DNA from: Capronia americana
Lineage: Eukaryota > Ascomycota > Eurotiomycetes > Chaetothyriales > Herpotrichiellaceae
Assembly: GCA_016110215.1 (NCBI GenBank)
Contig: JADWQD010000023.1
Span: 267,048 to 331,047 of the forward strand
DNA length: 64,000 nucleotides
Direction: 5' to 3'
Shown: in pieces, positions 1-10,464 of the stretch
Layout: the number at the start of each line of letters is the position of its first letter
Numbering within the stretch: the stretch's first letter is position 1
The notes under the pieces: generated by a model
Seen by the model: the letters and a program-made list of their open reading frames with translations, nothing else
The model's database searches: none
What the model was told of the DNA's origin: nothing
Made by a program: the position numbers and the translations under genes

Positions 1-1034
1 TGGACATTGAAAGACAGCCCTCCGTAGCTAAGGCAGCGTTTCATAGGTTTGCGAAGCAGGGCCTCGTGCTCTGTCCCTTGGAGTTTTCGTGCCCAATGCA
101 AGTACGTCAAGTTCATGTTCTCGATCCATTGTTTGTGGACATCGAACTTATTTCTACCTTCTCCGCCGCCACCATACTTTCGCTGGGTGGCGTAGTCTAG
201 GTCGTTGATGACTGGATGAATCATCCCGTCGACCATGCGAGCAAACGATTCTGACTCTGGATTTTTCAGGTCAACATAAAGCTCTACTCCGTCCACAATA
301 TGGATCAATTCGATCCATGTAAAGCCAAATCCGACTCCTGAATTGTCAGCAGAGCCTGGTGGAGGTTCCACTGGGCAATCCGTCGACTCATCTTGACAAG
401 CTGCCGTCTTGGGGGAAGCACCACTTTCATCGACATTTATCCATGTGCCGCAAGTTCTCGGCAGAACACGGGCGACAGACATGATGTACGTGCCCTGGCT
501 CCTCTGGCATTTGAGGTATTGTCCCCATTTTCGTCGAAACTCCGGCTCTTGCATCCTGCTGGGGAGGTCCCCTCGGATGAGCGCAGAGATGATATCAGGT
601 GGGATGGAACAAAGGTAGAAGAAGCACCGCGAGGTCTCTAGATGTTCTAGGTCCGCGATCATCTTGTTCCAGCTAGAATGACCGCCAGGTGAATCATCGT
701 AGTCGTGGTCTGGGTCGTTGTCCGAGGCTCTCTTGCGTTTTGGCACGCCTATGCCCAGCTTTCGTTCGACCTCTCTTTCATATCTGGCTATCTGCTTGAT
801 CCAGTATGCCAGTCCGATAACACCAAACATTTCCCAGTACCAGGACAGTTCCTGTTGCCGAGGGGTGATGAGTGGGTCATTTTCGAGACTCTTGTATGCT
901 GGTCCGTGCCTTGCCAGCAGCTCTGCTGGAACTTCGATCGATTGCTTGATCGACTCCAGCTCGATTTTTGCATTGTCAGCAAATGCTGCTGCCTCACTAG
1001 CAGCGTGTCTGACTTCCTCAAGTCGCGCTTCCAT
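1..1034 (-). CDS. Unrecognised fungal protein, 3' end beyond the window
   Basis: Reading the minus strand from the ATG at 1034-1032 gives 344 codons without a stop, running off the left edge, so the gene is partial at its C-terminus. An in-frame TGA lies five codons upstream of this ATG, which fixes the start unless an upstream exon exists. The N-terminus (about residues 1-45) is an alanine- and glutamate-rich helix. A helical stretch around residues 65-100 ends in a basic cluster (KRKR, near residue 108) that could be a nuclear signal. A central Cys-containing part follows (motifs RCFFYLCSIPP and RGDLPSR). The last hundred residues hold tryptophan- and glycine-rich segments including RKYGGGGEG. 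Open frame, ordinary codon use and domain-like texture support a real gene. I do not recognise the family. It is divergent from the gene at 2507. Confidence 0.72.
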   Translation of the reverse strand, partial: MEARLEEVRHAASEAAAFADNAKIELESIKQSIEVPAELLARHGPAYKSLENDPLITPRQQELSWYWEMFGVIGLAYWIKQIARYEREVERKLGIGVPKRKRASDNDPDHDYDDSPGGHSSWNKMIADLEHLETSRCFFYLCSIPPDIISALIRGDLPSRMQEPEFRRKWGQYLKCQRSQGTYIMSVARVLPRTCGTWINVDESGASPKTAACQDESTDCPVEPPPGSADNSGVGFGFTWIELIHIVDGVELYVDLKNPESESFARMVDGMIHPVINDLDYATQRKYGGGGEGRNKFDVHKQWIENMNLTYLHWARKLQGTEHEALLRKPMKRCLSYGGLSFNV

Positions 1035-2506
1035 TTCGGTTGCTCGTCAGTGTTAAATTGGAGAACAGGGACGAAATGAATCTACTGAAGTCATCATTTA
1101 CTAAGGGTGGGATGTGCTGGTCTCTGGCCATCTTTGGGAAGGAGCGATGACGCCAGCGCTGTCCTTCTCACCATTGAAGTGCGGTTCAGCTCTCGCTCCA
1201 ACTCTGAACCGTCATTGCTCTATGATACTTCGGTATCCACGTAGGAAGAGCGAATTTCATCCAAAACTCTCAACATCCGGTTTGCTGTCCTTGCGTCAGA
1301 GGATAGCGGTTGGTCTGACTCTGATTGCAGTGTACACCAGATGTCGAACCCTCGCAGACTTTAGACTCCTTCAACCGCCGCCGTCCATCGCTACCTATCA
1401 ATCTTTGCCTCGCCTACTCGTAAGAGACCATGCGTTCATCGGCCACTCTAGGGTATGTCTTACGTACGCTCACTGGGCTATCTCGCCGCATCAACTCAAC
1501 GTGTCCAGAAGCGGCGTGCCGTCGTTCATCCGGACCCTATATCCCGATCGATGCGTTAACCCGGTCCATGAGCGCCACAGGTGTATCGGACTTCTTGTAT
1601 CGGACGCACAATCGGTCCTTGGCCGATCAGCTTCCGTGCGGAATTACTGTCTTGCATTGGCATACTGAAGTCCGCATCCTCGAGCAACTCATCACGATCT
1701 TGCTATCGCACAGAACGTTTGCAGACTTTCCAATCCGCTGCTATCGACGGAGCTAGACGCATGTTTCAGGTGTCGGATTATCGAAGATGGAGATTGGCAA
1801 GAGATAATCAGGAACACCGCCAGCTTCGTGGTACGTAACATTCGGAGTAAACGAGCGGGCCCGACCTTCATCACCAACAACTTGTTCACAAAGTGGGGAG
1901 GGACCGTGAAGGTCATGCGATGGGTCCAAGGGATCAGCATCATCTCACATAGCTCATAACAGCGCCGTGGGCCACCGATATATGTTATTGATACCTTGGA
2001 TGTTTGTCCCCTTTTTTACACGATTTCACCCAGAGGCTCGACCAGGATTGTGATTGGAACAACGACGCCGCTAAGGGTCGGGATTTGAACACTGCTCCAC
2101 CGTATTTCCAAGTCCATAAAAGCCCCGTACCTCCGAGGCTCTTCTTTCTTCGTCAGTCCTTTCCAACTCGGCGTGCTCAGATACATCAGGTAGGCTGCTG
2201 GAGGGAATCTCGGAGCGGAGTGCTCCAGGGCAAGGACATGCGGAGGGAATTATCTATGTGTGTGAACACACGGCGTGCGACCACCTGTATCGATATGACG
2301 AGACAATGTCCATGAAATGAATATAGCGAATTCCTTTTCATCGAGAAGGACCAAAAAAATCAAAGGTAGGTAGAGCGCAGGCTGCATAGCAGTGAATGGA
2401 GAGCACGTGATGCGCGCAGGTAGGTGAATGCGTTTCGCGTTTTCTAAACACTCCCGATTCTCACATTTTCTTCATCACCAATACAACCCTTGCTTGTCAT
2501 TGAAAA
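1035..2506. other. Divergent intergenic region
   Basis: About 1.5 kb separates the two divergent unrecognised genes. Short open frames exist on both strands (the longest on plus at 1114-1668), but they lack splice structure, recognisable motifs or protein-like composition and are treated as chance. The last 60 bases before 2507 are rich in CT and CAA, typical of a fungal promoter and leader. A small inverted repeat (GTGTGTGAACACAC) lies near 2257-2270. No RNA gene or other element was seen. Confidence 0.5.
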
Positions 2507-4315
2507 ATGACTCGAGGGAGGAGCGGCTCTCGCCCTCCACGGAGAGGATCCACACACAGAGTTTCGAAGAGAAACAACAATCAACAAGGTGGCCCAGATG
2601 GCCAATCCCAATCGTCCGCGGTGCGAAATCTGGCCCTGGAGGCTGCTACCGGCACGCCAGTAACCTCACTGAGCGGCGCCACAGCGCAAGCATTTCTCAG
2701 AAGTGCATCTGAAGTACGGGTAGTACCCAAGCAGGAGCTCCCATACTGGGGTGCTTTCATGCGGCACTACAAGGCAAAATCCTCCGATGAGATGGAGGTT
2801 GATAGCGGGATCAGAACTTCTGATCCCGAACACCCGCGACTCCTGGCTGATCTCGATAGAATCACGGAGCAATCATCATCGCATCTTGATAGGGGCAATG
2901 GCGCTCAGAGCTGGAACCTTCCGGCGGATGAGACGCGTACCGATGCTGTCGGGAATGAGGACGAGATGGAGGTTGACGAGAACATCCAGAATTGGGATGA
3001 CGCATTGGAGGCACTGGCCGATCCTGCAGTCCCTCTCCGTCCACGTGGTCCGTTGGGAACGGAGACTGAGGTTGTTGTCCGCACTTTGCAGCCAATCTCA
3101 GAAAAGGCTCAGCAGCTTGCAAACGCTGCAGGGTTGCCGGTATCTCCGCAGACCCATTTCTCGTTCGCGAAGGACGTTCTCGATGAACGCAATCTTTCTG
3201 CTAGCTCGCTTGATACAATTAAGCATATGCTCATGAGGGGGATCTTTGACAAATTGGGACGCACTCTGTCCAATGCCAAATTTGGCAAAGCCAAGGTCGA
3301 AGAGATCACTTCAGAGGTCGCAGCTCTTCACCCTTTCATGGGAGTAGGTGACCCGACATGGGATGCCTTTATGGCGAGCATCCACAAAGTTCACCCCGTG
3401 ATTGTCGAGAGTCAAGAAACTGGTCTTCCCCCTCTGTGCCCTGTTCTTCAAGAGGTGGTGAAAGAAATCGAATCCATCCGGCAAGCAGTGGACAAGGTGG
3501 AACCTCCACCAGTCGCGAACTCGGCGATCTCTTATGACACTGCGGCAGCAATGCAGTTGCTTCAGAGCGCCCAGAATCGAGCTTCTGACATGGAGGCTTC
3601 ATACAAGAAAAGCGCTTCGTCTGGCTTTGGAAAGCTCAAGGCCGCAATTGGCAAAGTCCTCGAACACCCCAAGTTAGAGGCAGCGATTCGAACGGAACAG
3701 AACGGGACGCAAGACCTAAGGCAAATGCCTCAGCATGCTGCAGACTTTGAATTGAGCTTCCCGTTGATCATTGACCGCCTGAGACGGATTATCAGCGCTT
3801 GGGTCAACGTGACTCTGACGTACATCGTCCATGACAAGAAGTCATTGCGCCGGGCCAGCGATTTGACTCGGTACCAGTACTTCTGTGCCTTGAAAGTCAT
3901 CGAGAAGACAGTCATCGAAGCTGTTCTTCCCTACATGTTCCTGGAAAAGCTCCACGACTGGAAGCAAAAATATCTTCCGTCCTTCGCTTATTTCGATGGG
4001 GACGCTGCAGCTTGGTGGGCGGTGGTGCATGATATCCATGACGCCCTGCTGGAGATCTTTCAACTCGGCCGTGATCATGCTGCGGCTTCTCTACCCACCG
4101 GGGTTGAGCTAGAGGCGAAACTTTCCCTCGATGAACTCGTCTGCCAAGCGGCATCTTCTCGCTGCACCAACGGCGCTTCGGACGAATTTGTTACCGACCA
4201 GATCGACCATGCCGCACTGGCGGCTATGTCTACGCAGGTCACTTCACTGGACGCTGCTCCTCCGCGCCACCAGACTTTCTCGCCGGACTCGATGAGCTCG
4301 AAGGATCGATCCTAG
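2507..4315 (+). CDS. Unrecognised 602-residue protein with acidic DEMEVD repeats
   Basis: A single open frame of 602 codons starts at an ATG with AAAA before it. The N-terminus is strongly basic (MTRGRSGSRPPRRGS), suggesting nuclear or RNA/DNA contact. Residues about 95-170 are acidic and contain DEMEVD twice, some 58 residues apart. The rest is mostly helical, with conserved-looking segments such as YLPSFAYFDGDAAAWWAV near residue 490. No signal peptide, transmembrane segment or known domain was recognised. The frame ends at a TAG (4313-4315), but the +2 frame then reads a very acidic tail (DELEGSILDDEFDD, ending HDEDLLSYSGDEE) to a TAG at 4402-4404. The gene therefore probably ends at 4404, through a one-base frameshift near 4240-4275 or an unrecognised intron. 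A candidate intron 4071-4237 has the right phase but a weak donor (GTGATC). The gene diverges from the partial gene at 1-1034. Confidence 0.75.
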   Translation: MTRGRSGSRPPRRGSTHRVSKRNNNQQGGPDGQSQSSAVRNLALEAATGTPVTSLSGATAQAFLRSASEVRVVPKQELPYWGAFMRHYKAKSSDEMEVDSGIRTSDPEHPRLLADLDRITEQSSSHLDRGNGAQSWNLPADETRTDAVGNEDEMEVDENIQNWDDALEALADPAVPLRPRGPLGTETEVVVRTLQPISEKAQQLANAAGLPVSPQTHFSFAKDVLDERNLSASSLDTIKHMLMRGIFDKLGRTLSNAKFGKAKVEEITSEVAALHPFMGVGDPTWDAFMASIHKVHPVIVESQETGLPPLCPVLQEVVKEIESIRQAVDKVEPPPVANSAISYDTAAAMQLLQSAQNRASDMEASYKKSASSGFGKLKAAIGKVLEHPKLEAAIRTEQNGTQDLRQMPQHAADFELSFPLIIDRLRRIISAWVNVTLTYIVHDKKSLRRASDLTRYQYFCALKVIEKTVIEAVLPYMFLEKLHDWKQKYLPSFAYFDGDAAAWWAVVHDIHDALLEIFQLGRDHAAASLPTGVELEAKLSLDELVCQAASSRCTNGASDEFVTDQIDHAALAAMSTQVTSLDAAPPRHQTFSPDSMSSKDRS

Positions 4316-4404
4316 ACGACGAGTTCGATGACGCTGCCGCGATCGCATTGCCTGACTCTGGGCATGACGAGGATCTCCTCTCATACAGTGGCGATGAAGA
4401 ATAG

Positions 4405-5451
4405 CACTTCGCTTCGGGAGAACCTGCCGTCTACAGGAAACATGGCAATGAGGCCCCCTGAGGTCGAGGAGCTCTTGTAGAGTGCGGATGTCACGGGCGT
4501 AGGCCCATTTCTTGTAGGGGATAGACTGTAGCACGGTCTGGGAAACAAAAACAATCGATTACACAAAATTCAACTGCAACGGTTCTGCACTGTCCCTGGC
4601 ATACTTGTCAACTACTACTCCATAAGCCGAAGGAGAACCGGCACATCTAAGGTTCAAAACGTCCACGGTGCCAAAGAATCGGTCGTCAATCACCGAGTAG
4701 GTAGGGTAATGACTGTGTACGGCAGCTTCACTACCGTAACGACAGACGCCTTTTTATCTGGTAATACCGTCAAGACGGAACTTGTTCACAATCACAAACA
4801 ACTCGGTCAAAACCAACCCTCATCAATATTGAGATGCTCTAAATCCGCATGAATTCTGTCATCTCGATGCCGGCATCGAAGGACTTCCACCTCGTCACAC
4901 TCGACCAAGTATCTCCATTGATCAACCCTGGGCTGGGGACAGGACTGGCAACCCGCAGAACGAGGAATACACTAGACAACAGAATTACTTCTCTAGATCA
5001 TTATCAGACTGTGAGATTCGAGGAGATTCTATTCCATGGTGCCCTGGGATGCTTAGCAGAAGTTTTGAAACATGAACAGTGGACACCGTGATTCTCCCTC
5101 GCCTTTTCGATGACGGCTGACGTTCGTTGACCTTTTTGAATCCAAGTCGATAGAGGCTTATACTCCCCCTACTCCGAAGACTAGCCGCCAGTCGACGGAG
5201 GCTGCGAGGTGGCCGACGCCGCATCACCAGCTCGAGCATCGAACAATGACTAAGTATGCACAGGGAACGGTTCAATCTCAATGCGGTGCGCATATGTATC
5301 CTCCTCAGGATTGGACTTTTGAGTCTCTGGATAACGCTGGCAAGTGCGATATTCGGCTGCCTAGACGATGACCCGTTGCGACCTCAAATAACTATTTGAG
5401 TCAATTTGTTCTCCGAAGTTAATTGCAATTCAGTCGCCTCCATAATGTCTG
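4405..5451. other. Intergenic region between convergent genes
   Basis: About 1 kb lies between the end of the gene at 2507 and the 3' end of the minus-strand regulator gene. Frames of about 80-100 codons occur on both strands (4849-5091 plus, 4985-5293 minus), but they overlap each other, have no splice sites in phase and no recognisable content. I see no gene, repeat or RNA here. Confidence 0.45.
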
Positions 5452-7225
5452 TCATATGATGGGCCTTTTGTTCCATAAGGCATCTGAGACGGTGTCGCCT
5501 GTGTAAAAATCCATCTTCCCAGTCTGGAGGAACGCTATAGAGCGAAAGCTAAGAACTTCATCCCATACTTCCTTCAGAACACTGAAGGTAAGACTGAAAG
5601 GATCTATAATCTCGGCCAGCATCGCATGTACGTCGTCCATATGACGGACATCGAGGTAAAGTGTTGCTAAATGCTTGATGAACCAGCTTCTCTCGCAATG
5701 ACCGCGAGCTGCCATTGCCCCTGCTACAAAAATAACAAACAGAGTGCACCTGCAAGTACTGCTGACAGAAGACAGACCCATCCCAGCAAGCTTCTTCCTT
5801 AATATGACCAGGTTTGATCTCACACGAGGAGCCATCGTATTGAATTCAATACCGTTGAGGTACACGATCAAGAAGACCGCAATTTGGAAGCAGTGCTGGA
5901 TCCTTGTGTTTTCAAATTTGGTCAACAACTTGCTATTAATGTCGATTCGCAAGATTGTGGACCCCGTTTCGCTTTGGAGCTTGTCGGCGGGTTCTTCGAC
6001 ACGCCAGGTCAACATTCGTGCTGATACGCTCGATCGATGGTGATGCCACTCTCGATCTGAGGACCATGCTGTACGATCGATCTCAATCACTGGGTGCTTA
6101 AGTGTGCTCTGCTCATAGGTTTGTAGGATGATCGACTGTTGGTGCATGAATGCCCGAACAATGTTCACCTTCATTCTACAGTGGGGTCAGCAACGGCAGG
6201 ATTGCAAGGCGCGAGAAAGCTCACACTGCCAGTTCTCGGTGTAGATGGACCTTAGTCTTGCCAGCTGCAGGTGCGATGTGCGTGAGACCCTTGTAATGCA
6301 GCCTTGCTGATTCACCATCGGCGAGTAGTACCTGGACGGCCGTCAAAATCAGTCGCGTCCTGGAGTAAGATCTGAGAAGTTCAGAGACACTTACGGACAT
6401 CCGAAACAGGAACAGGATGGCTTCATAGCATTCCTCGGTGGTCTCTGGTGACAATCGGCAAAGGAGTGTGTTCAACTCGGTCAGACAACACGTCTGCAGC
6501 CTGAGCCACGAAGGGATGGGCCATAGTGATATCCTGCCTTCGTGAGCGGCGGGTGGGAGGACAACACCTGGTCCGCCATTAAGGAACCAGGACAAGAACA
6601 TAGAGGTGAACGCCGCGACGGCATAGCAGAGAGCCGATGTCTTCTGAAGCTGAGCTAGATTGTCGAGCCACTGCCACGGTTGCATCAAACTAATGGCAAA
6701 TGGCCGAATGACTGTGAAGTAGAAATGTAAGTTAGACCTAATCTCGGCGTCAAATTCGACGTTGGTTGGAGTAAAAGGGTCGAAGAAATGGGATCCCAGT
6801 TGCGTAATAGAAGGAGAAATGATATCCCTGAAGATGGTCCAGGCCTCAACATCATTATTCTGGACTTGAAATGTCTCGTCGAAAGGTCCGGCACGCATGT
6901 GTCTGCTGCGTCGGACAATAATTGCACTGTGATATGCCTTGAGCCGGTCGACACTCTCGGCATGGGCAGCTTTATCGACTCCAGCTTTGATACTTTTCAA
7001 GCTCGTCGCAATCTGCAAGGGTGGCTTCCGTGCGGCCAGGATAGCCCTGGTGGTTGAGTCAAGTGCCAGGCTTCGCCGATGGGTTCTTCTCCACGCTCTG
7101 TACCGGGCAGACACATGCGACGCCACGGCTTTCGCGTTCTCATTACCGAAGGTGTATCGTATGGGATCATTCTTGATGAAAAGTAGTGGCAACTGATTGC
7201 CCTGCTTGGACATTATTCTTGACAT
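5452..7225 (-). CDS. Fungal-specific transcription factor domain protein without zinc cluster (three exons)
   Basis: Exons run 7225-6395, 6331-6225 and 6175-5452, giving 553 residues. Intron 6394-6332 (63 nt) has donor GTAAGT and acceptor CAG. Intron 6224-6176 (49 nt) has donor GTGAGC, branch CTGAC and acceptor TAG; only that donor keeps phase. The N-terminus (LLFIKNDP, then SHVSARYRAWRRTHRR) matches the start usual in zinc-cluster-less members of the Fungal_trans_2 (DUF3468-like) group. Next come the family-like DPF...VEFDAEI block, the helix with FLFRMSVLLADGESARLHYKGL across the first splice junction, and near the C-terminus FVAGAMAARGHCERSWFI. No Cys6 DNA-binding motif is present, so direct DNA binding is doubtful; a regulatory role is inferred from family only. 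The first intron has a length divisible by three and no stop, so retention would add 21 residues. The neighbouring gene at 7868-9914 is of the same family and strand. Confidence 0.8.
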
Positions 7226-7867
7226 TAGATGCTGGATGTCAATCCCAAGACGCTGCTCTATTTCGAACGGCCAGGGTTGATGGCTCCAGTGGAGTTGAAG
7301 AGCGCAAGCTCTTCTTGGTGCCTGATACAGGTTGCAATCACCTCTGCTTTACAGCCAGGGGGGGGAGAGGGGGGCGGCGAAATACGTATAACAACGACTG
7401 TCGCTTTTCTGTCATGCTTTGGACGCTGAGAGGGAGAAGCGACAAGACTCCAGGTTGTGAACCAGTCTGGTTGCTTTAGTAGATGGGCACGCTGGACTAT
7501 GCCTTCTGGCCCTAGCATTAGACCCCCCGGCCTGCAACGAAAGCAGCATGCATGTTGTGGAAATATGTACAACTTCCTATAGAGGCTTAGCTTGGCGCGA
7601 AAGGGGTTCGGTTCGGCTATGAAGGCACTAAACTAAAGTTCTGGGTCGCCCTTGGCTGTCCGTCTTCGTCTGCTGATTTCAGCGTGGCCATTCCTTGATG
7701 CATTATGGCGAATGACGTCTGAATCAGAGGCTTCATCTCGTGCATGGCGACCCAGACGGCAAAGACGTTGCAGTCTCAGGTTGAGCCAGTCCCTGCCCCA
7801 GGATGGCCTTCAATTGGTCGTCGCAGGCCTTTGGCCATCAACTTGCATAAGAGCGCCGGCATGCATC
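7226..7867. promoter_or_regulatory. Upstream region of regulator gene, with a long G tract
   Basis: This 640-bp spacer is the promoter side of the minus-strand gene starting at 7225 and the 3' side of the gene ending at 7868. Plus-strand positions 7358-7377 hold an almost pure G tract (eight G, AGA, six G, C, GG), a candidate G-quadruplex about 135 bp upstream of the start codon. No TATA element was clear. Frames overlapping the tract on either strand look like chance. Confidence 0.4.
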
Positions 7868-9914
7868 TCAGGCGTAGCTCAAGGGCAAGTGAAGGTGGAG
7901 ATCACACAAATCCTTGAGTACCCCATCATACACATTATCTCGATATAGGAACACGGTGAGAGCCTTTCGCATCTCACCCATCGTCTGGTACGCTTCTGCT
8001 TGGACCACTTGGTGTATTTTGATCGCGAACCAGACTTGTTCCGTTTGCCCTTGAGATCCAAAATATCCAATGAAGAGTATCCAAAACAAGATTCTATGGT
8101 GGGGTTTCCAGAAGTTCCCGATCTCCGAGGACTGCAGGGACGCAACCAGCCGTGTGATCATCGACTGGAGCAGGTTCCTAGAGGGCACTTTCCGAATGGC
8201 GGTATTGAGATATATCAAAGCCGCCACTCGCCACGCATCCTGACGATGATGATGTGGCGAGTCACTGACATCGATCCGTGGAATCGAAAAAGATACAATG
8301 TCATGTTGGGCTTTGGCATAAGTATCCTCGCCAAACTCTCTCATCGCGGCTGTGATCTGATGGGGAGCACGGATGTTGAGCTCGACCAGCTGCGTCAGAA
8401 TTCGTAGGCAGTCTTCCACACCAGAGAGATGGTCACCCAAGAATTCCTGAAGGTAATCGTCGACAGCTGATCTGCGGATTTTTTCGGCCATCATCTTCGC
8501 TTCAGCTGTCAACTTTCCATTGTGGTAAAACATGCTCCTGAACAGAGGGAGCAACGGAGGTTTATTTCGCATCCAAGCCATCAGGCCATCACCTCTGGCA
8601 ATACGACCCGTCAGTCTTGGTACCCTAGGAAACAAACTTATTCACTGTAAGTGACCCACTTTGAGACGTGATATGCGGCTTGACGAGGAAGTGTATCGAT
8701 GCCTCCTCTCAGTTGAACCATTCTGACGATACCGTTGTGATGTGAGGCGAACTGTTCCTTACCACCCTTGGTCTGTATCATGCGTACTTCGTCAACATCC
8801 CGGCACGCGAACAGATTAGTGCAACTCACCGCAACTCCTGCCAGATGGCAGCTTGTGACTATAGTGGAACAACTCAGCGCTTCTTTCGGATTCTCTAATC
8901 TATGTTGCAGCAGTTTCACAGCTTCGAAGAAATGAAAATTCGCTTCCAGTTGTGAACGTGCGGATTCTTGAATTTGATTGTTCCTCAGTCGTCTTGAACA
9001 TATTTCCCAGGCCGCATCTGCAGCGATAGCATGCATGCAGCCTTCATCATTAACCACGCCCCTCAGTATGTCAACCAAGGTCAGCGCTGCCACGCTTTTG
9101 TTTGTGGTCCCATAGATAGGAGGATTCAGCACAGGAGCCACTACTTCCAAGTCTGCGTGGTCATAAATGTGTCAGCCGAGGAACAGCCACCCTCCCTGCT
9201 GCAGTGCTTACAGTGATTAAGCAATTCATGAACACGATGCGTGATTGGTGCCAAAGTGGTGGCAAAAACCTCAAATGACTCTGCCCGCGGCGCGTTGGGC
9301 AAGCCATCGTATTCGATTGCGAAGTATTCGGTGTCGGAATCTCCAGGAAACCTCGAGAGACCACAATAGACACAAACGAGTGTGACGCCCCGGCATGCCT
9401 GTTTGAACTGTGACGGTGTTTTCGATTGATTGCCATTCATTTGGCTGCGAGGGTTACCCTTTGGTTTGCAAAAGGTTGTCGGACGCCGAGCCTGAATGCC
9501 GCTAAGTCCACGTATCTCTTGGCCCACCGCGGCAAGCGGAGGGTTTCTCTGCAAGGCACGTTTTCTCTCATGTACTTGGCGCATGGCATGCGCTTTGATT
9601 CTGCTTCGGTCTTGCTCCGAGATGTGACGACAAGGATTCTGGACGTGGATGATCTGCATGTCTACAAACGCTGCACATTGCGGCCGATCTGTCCTGATCG
9701 CCAATTCCCTGGTTATTGGTAGGTTTCGCCTCTGTTCTAAGTCCGAGCGTGTCTTGCTAGCGATCGCAGAGCTCCATGAGATACTCACATCCGCCTCTGT
9801 CGGGAAATGAGTAGACGTTGGCGGCTCATGCAAATCCAGCAGACTGGGGAAGGCTGGAGGGTTCAAGAGAATGGGCGAGTGATGTTCATTATTGTCCGCA
9901 GACGTAACCATCAT
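7868..9914 (-). CDS. Second fungal-specific transcription factor domain protein without zinc cluster (four or five exons)
   Basis: Preferred exons are 9914-9212, 9152-8830, 8772-8660 and 8594-7868 (621 residues). Introns are 9211-9153 (59 nt, GTAAGC, branch CTGAC, CAG), 8829-8773 (57 nt, GTGAGT, CAG, in frame) and 8659-8595 (65 nt, GTGGGT, branch CTGAC, CAG). All phases agree. Splicing rebuilds family-like text: HLAGVA joins TKGGKEQFASHHNGIVRMV, and HVSK joins GDGLMAWMRNKPPLLP. The family N-terminal motif (IIHVQNP, then RIKAHAMRQVHERKR) begins only at 9653. Translation may therefore start at the ATG 9659-9657 (536 residues), or a further intron 9788-9654 (GTGAGT...CAG, 135 nt) may be removed. 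No Cys6 zinc cluster is seen. FWILFIGYFGSQGQTEQVWF near the C-terminus is typical of this group. Role: presumed regulator, from family only. It lies on the same strand as the related gene at 5452-7225. Confidence 0.78.
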
Positions 9915-9979
9915 TGCTGGATTGGATTGTATCTGAAGAGATTTGGTGTTTCCTTTGGTTGCAGAATGATCGCACGATA

Positions 9980-10464
9980 TCACACTTCCACATTTTCAGC
10001 CCATGTTGATGTCCAGCGGTAGTTGCTCGCTCCAAGATTGGGAGTCACTTTCTCGTTTTCGCCATTGGATTTTCTCTCGGCTACTTGGACCTCCTGTTCG
10101 ATAGCTTTAGCGACCGAGGTTAGGGATGAATGACAAGTTGGTGGAGCGACGAAGCCAGTCAAAGCTATGTGAGCCCTCAACCGGACCTTCGATAGGATAG
10201 CCACTAAGGCTTGGAGTGGTGTAGCGGTGGTTTTCGTGAGCCCTTCCATAGCATCCAGACACGGCTGCATGTGCTCCTGCATTTTGGTGCGTAGTCCTCT
10301 TTCAGCACTGCACATTCCGTATTAGGATAACGGGGTTATGTCAGCCCGTCGTTTTAGTCCTCTTATAGTTACAAGCATTCAAACCGCAGTACAGAGACGA
10401 ATGATGCAGCGCCTGCGCTGCGGTCCAAGACAGCCGATAGTTGTTGTGGTTTCCCTTGCAACAT
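9980..10464 (-). CDS. Small unrecognised two-exon protein (139 residues)
   Basis: Exon 1 is 10464-10373 (ATG at 10464-10462, with an in-frame TAG two codons upstream). Exon 2 is 10307-9980. The 65-nt intron 10372-10308 has donor GTAACT, branch CTGAC and acceptor GCAG, and the phases fit exactly (two bases plus one). The product is mostly helical, with a PPTCHSS turn followed by a charged helix (AIEQEVQVAERKSNGENEK). No signal peptide, membrane segment or known domain is apparent. Its composition is vaguely like the C-terminal helices of zinc-cluster regulators, so it could be a remnant of one, but this is weak. If exon 1 is wrong, the alternative start is the ATG at 10315 (111 residues). It diverges from the transporter gene at 10659 and ends only 65 bp before the ATG of the second regulator, on the same strand. 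Confidence 0.45.

Noticed and set aside
393..1079. Plus-strand frames of 69-124 codons
   Set aside because: They lie antisense to the long open minus-strand gene at 1-1034, which explains their openness.
1114..1668. Open frame of 184 codons on the plus strand in the divergent intergenic region
   Set aside because: It has no recognisable motif, arginine- and serine-rich chance-like composition, no splice context, and lies in the probable promoter region.
4244..4534. Minus-strand frame of 96 codons over the end of the 602-residue gene
   Set aside because: It overlaps the acidic tail in antisense, its protein text is arginine-rich and random, and there is no start context.
5735..5790. Extra 54-nt intron in the last exon of the first regulator (GTCTGT...TTGTAG)
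   Set aside because: It is in frame, but removing it would delete the family-typical VIFVAG segment, and the donor is weak.
7186..7572. Frames on both strands over the G-rich tract
   Set aside because: They are mutually overlapping, compositionally driven by the G/C run, and have no domain.
8620..8645. Very short intron (21 nt) joining the two parts of the second regulator
   Set aside because: Too short for fungal splicing. The 65-nt intron 8659-8595 has donor, branch and acceptor in phase and gives better family-like text.
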